The notes under the pieces were generated by a model. The model saw only the letters and a list, made by a program, of their open reading frames with translations, was not told the DNA's origin and did no database searches. Both the position numbers and the translations under genes were made by a program. From Geobacter sp. OR-1 (GTDB taxonomy: Bacteria > Desulfobacterota > Desulfuromonadia > Geobacterales > DSM-12255), in contig NZ_BAZF01000009.1 of NCBI RefSeq assembly GCF_000813145.1, forward strand, positions 62,001 to 126,000: a stretch of DNA of 64,000 nt, in the 5' to 3' direction. Shown here piece by piece: positions 63,413-64,000 of the stretch. How positions within the stretch are numbered: the stretch's first letter is position 1; every line of letters starts with the position of its first letter.

Positions 63413-64000
63413 GGCATCCTGCGCAGCCAGGTTGCGCCGAGCAGAGACTCGGCCGCCAGCAGGGTAAATGCGGCCAGCAGAAAAGGGGCGAACAGCTCCT
63501 GAGCGCTGTTGCTGACCTTCTCCTCGATCGGCTGCTTCTCCAGCCGGTCGATCTCCTTGAAGATAGTTCTCAGGGCATCGGCATCGTCAGCCAGAAAGAA
63601 CCTGCCGTTGGTGATGCGGGCGATATCGGTTAGGGTTGGCACGTCCAGATCTGCCTTGACCTCGCGATAAGTTATGCCTCCGAACGGGTCCTCAACCGGG
63701 AAATCGGCGCCTCCTTTGCCACCAATCCCTATGGCATTAACCTTTATCCCGAGCGCCTTGGCCGCCTGGGCTGCAACTGCCGGCGCCACTGCGCCGGAAT
63801 TGTTCCGGCCGTCGGTGATCAGCAGAATGGTTCGACTGGCAGCCGGGGAGGACCGGAGCCGATTGACGGCTGCCAGCAGGGCATCGCCGATGGCGGTTCC
63901 GTCTTCGATGGCGCCGGTATCAAGCTGCTCGACGGCACTAATCAGCCATTGGTGGTCGGTGGTCAACGGGGCCACCGGGTAAGGGCGGGCAGCAAAGGCA
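63409..64000 (-). CDS. batA: BatA-like von Willebrand factor A protein (5' end outside window)
   Basis: The C-terminal about 197 residues of a VWA protein. Visible: AFAARPYPVAPLTTDH, DGTAIGDALLAAVNRL, TILLITDGRNNSGAVAP and a C-terminal transmembrane helix (PFLLAAFTLLAAESLLGATW). The frame stays open to position 64000, so the N-terminus and MIDAS motif lie beyond. A GTG at 63975 is not the start, because homology continues upstream of it. Confidence 0.9.
   Translation of the reverse strand, partial: AFAARPYPVAPLTTDHQWLISAVEQLDTGAIEDGTAIGDALLAAVNRLRSSPAASRTILLITDGRNNSGAVAPAVAAQAAKALGIKVNAIGIGGKGGADFPVEDPFGGITYREVKADLDVPTLTDIARITNGRFFLADDADALRTIFKEIDRLEKQPIEEKVSNSAQELFAPFLLAAFTLLAAESLLGATWLRRMP

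Overview
The window looks like a chromosome segment from a Geobacter-like member of the Desulfuromonadia (Geobacterales). The evidence is the gene order bioBD / rimP-nusA-ylxR-infB-rbfA-nrnA-truB-rpsO-pnp, the yceD-rpmF-plsX-fab operon, PEP-CTERM proteins and multidomain secreted PKD proteins. No rRNA, tRNA, CRISPR array, transposase or phage gene was found. This assignment is inference from gene content; no search was run.

Layout. Positions 1-1691 (minus strand): bioB and a 3'-truncated bioD behind a palindromic BirA-type operator. Positions 1800-36452 (plus strand): a dense housekeeping arm. It holds the translation and RNA-processing operon rimP to pnp with several leader and attenuator hairpins, an M16 peptidase, dut, an M29 aminopeptidase, a Sua5/YciO protein, the fatty-acid operon yceD-rpmF-plsX-fabH-fabD-fabG-acpP-fabF, rpiB, glyA, a short yacG, gltX, a sensor kinase, a WalJ-type metallo-hydrolase and purB-mscS-purSL-purQ-purF-pyrE. 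The two arms converge at 36453-36622, where back-to-back terminators lie.

Positions 36623-60098 (minus strand) are an accessory cell-surface region. It contains three PEP-CTERM proteins, a 3,208-residue secreted PKD / metal-binding / FG-GAP / alpha-alpha-toroid protein, an 802-residue paralogue of its C-terminal part, a third free-standing secreted toroid protein, a YdjY-domain protein and a GspC-like protein. It also contains the ebo (metabolite-traffic) genes split in two blocks: eboD-(eboA-position)-eboB upstream and eboE-eboF-eboC downstream of the giant gene. Each of the three PEP-CTERM genes and the giant gene is preceded by a sigma-54 -24/-12 element plus an upstream element of the form GTGTAAA-(N)-CGACA. 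This matches the kind of signal described for PrsK/PrsR-controlled PEP-CTERM genes and suggests that the giant protein and possibly the ebo block belong to that regulon.

Positions 60386-64000 (minus strand): a batA(partial)-batB-batC-batD operon.

The strongest candidate for an undescribed system is 38680-60098. Its ebo genes are interleaved with secreted PKD-toroid proteins. In cyanobacteria, ebo genes are known for moving a secondary-metabolite precursor to the periplasm. The set here is under PEP-CTERM-type sigma-54 control and lies in a lineage that does not make scytonemin. The substrate and role are unknown.
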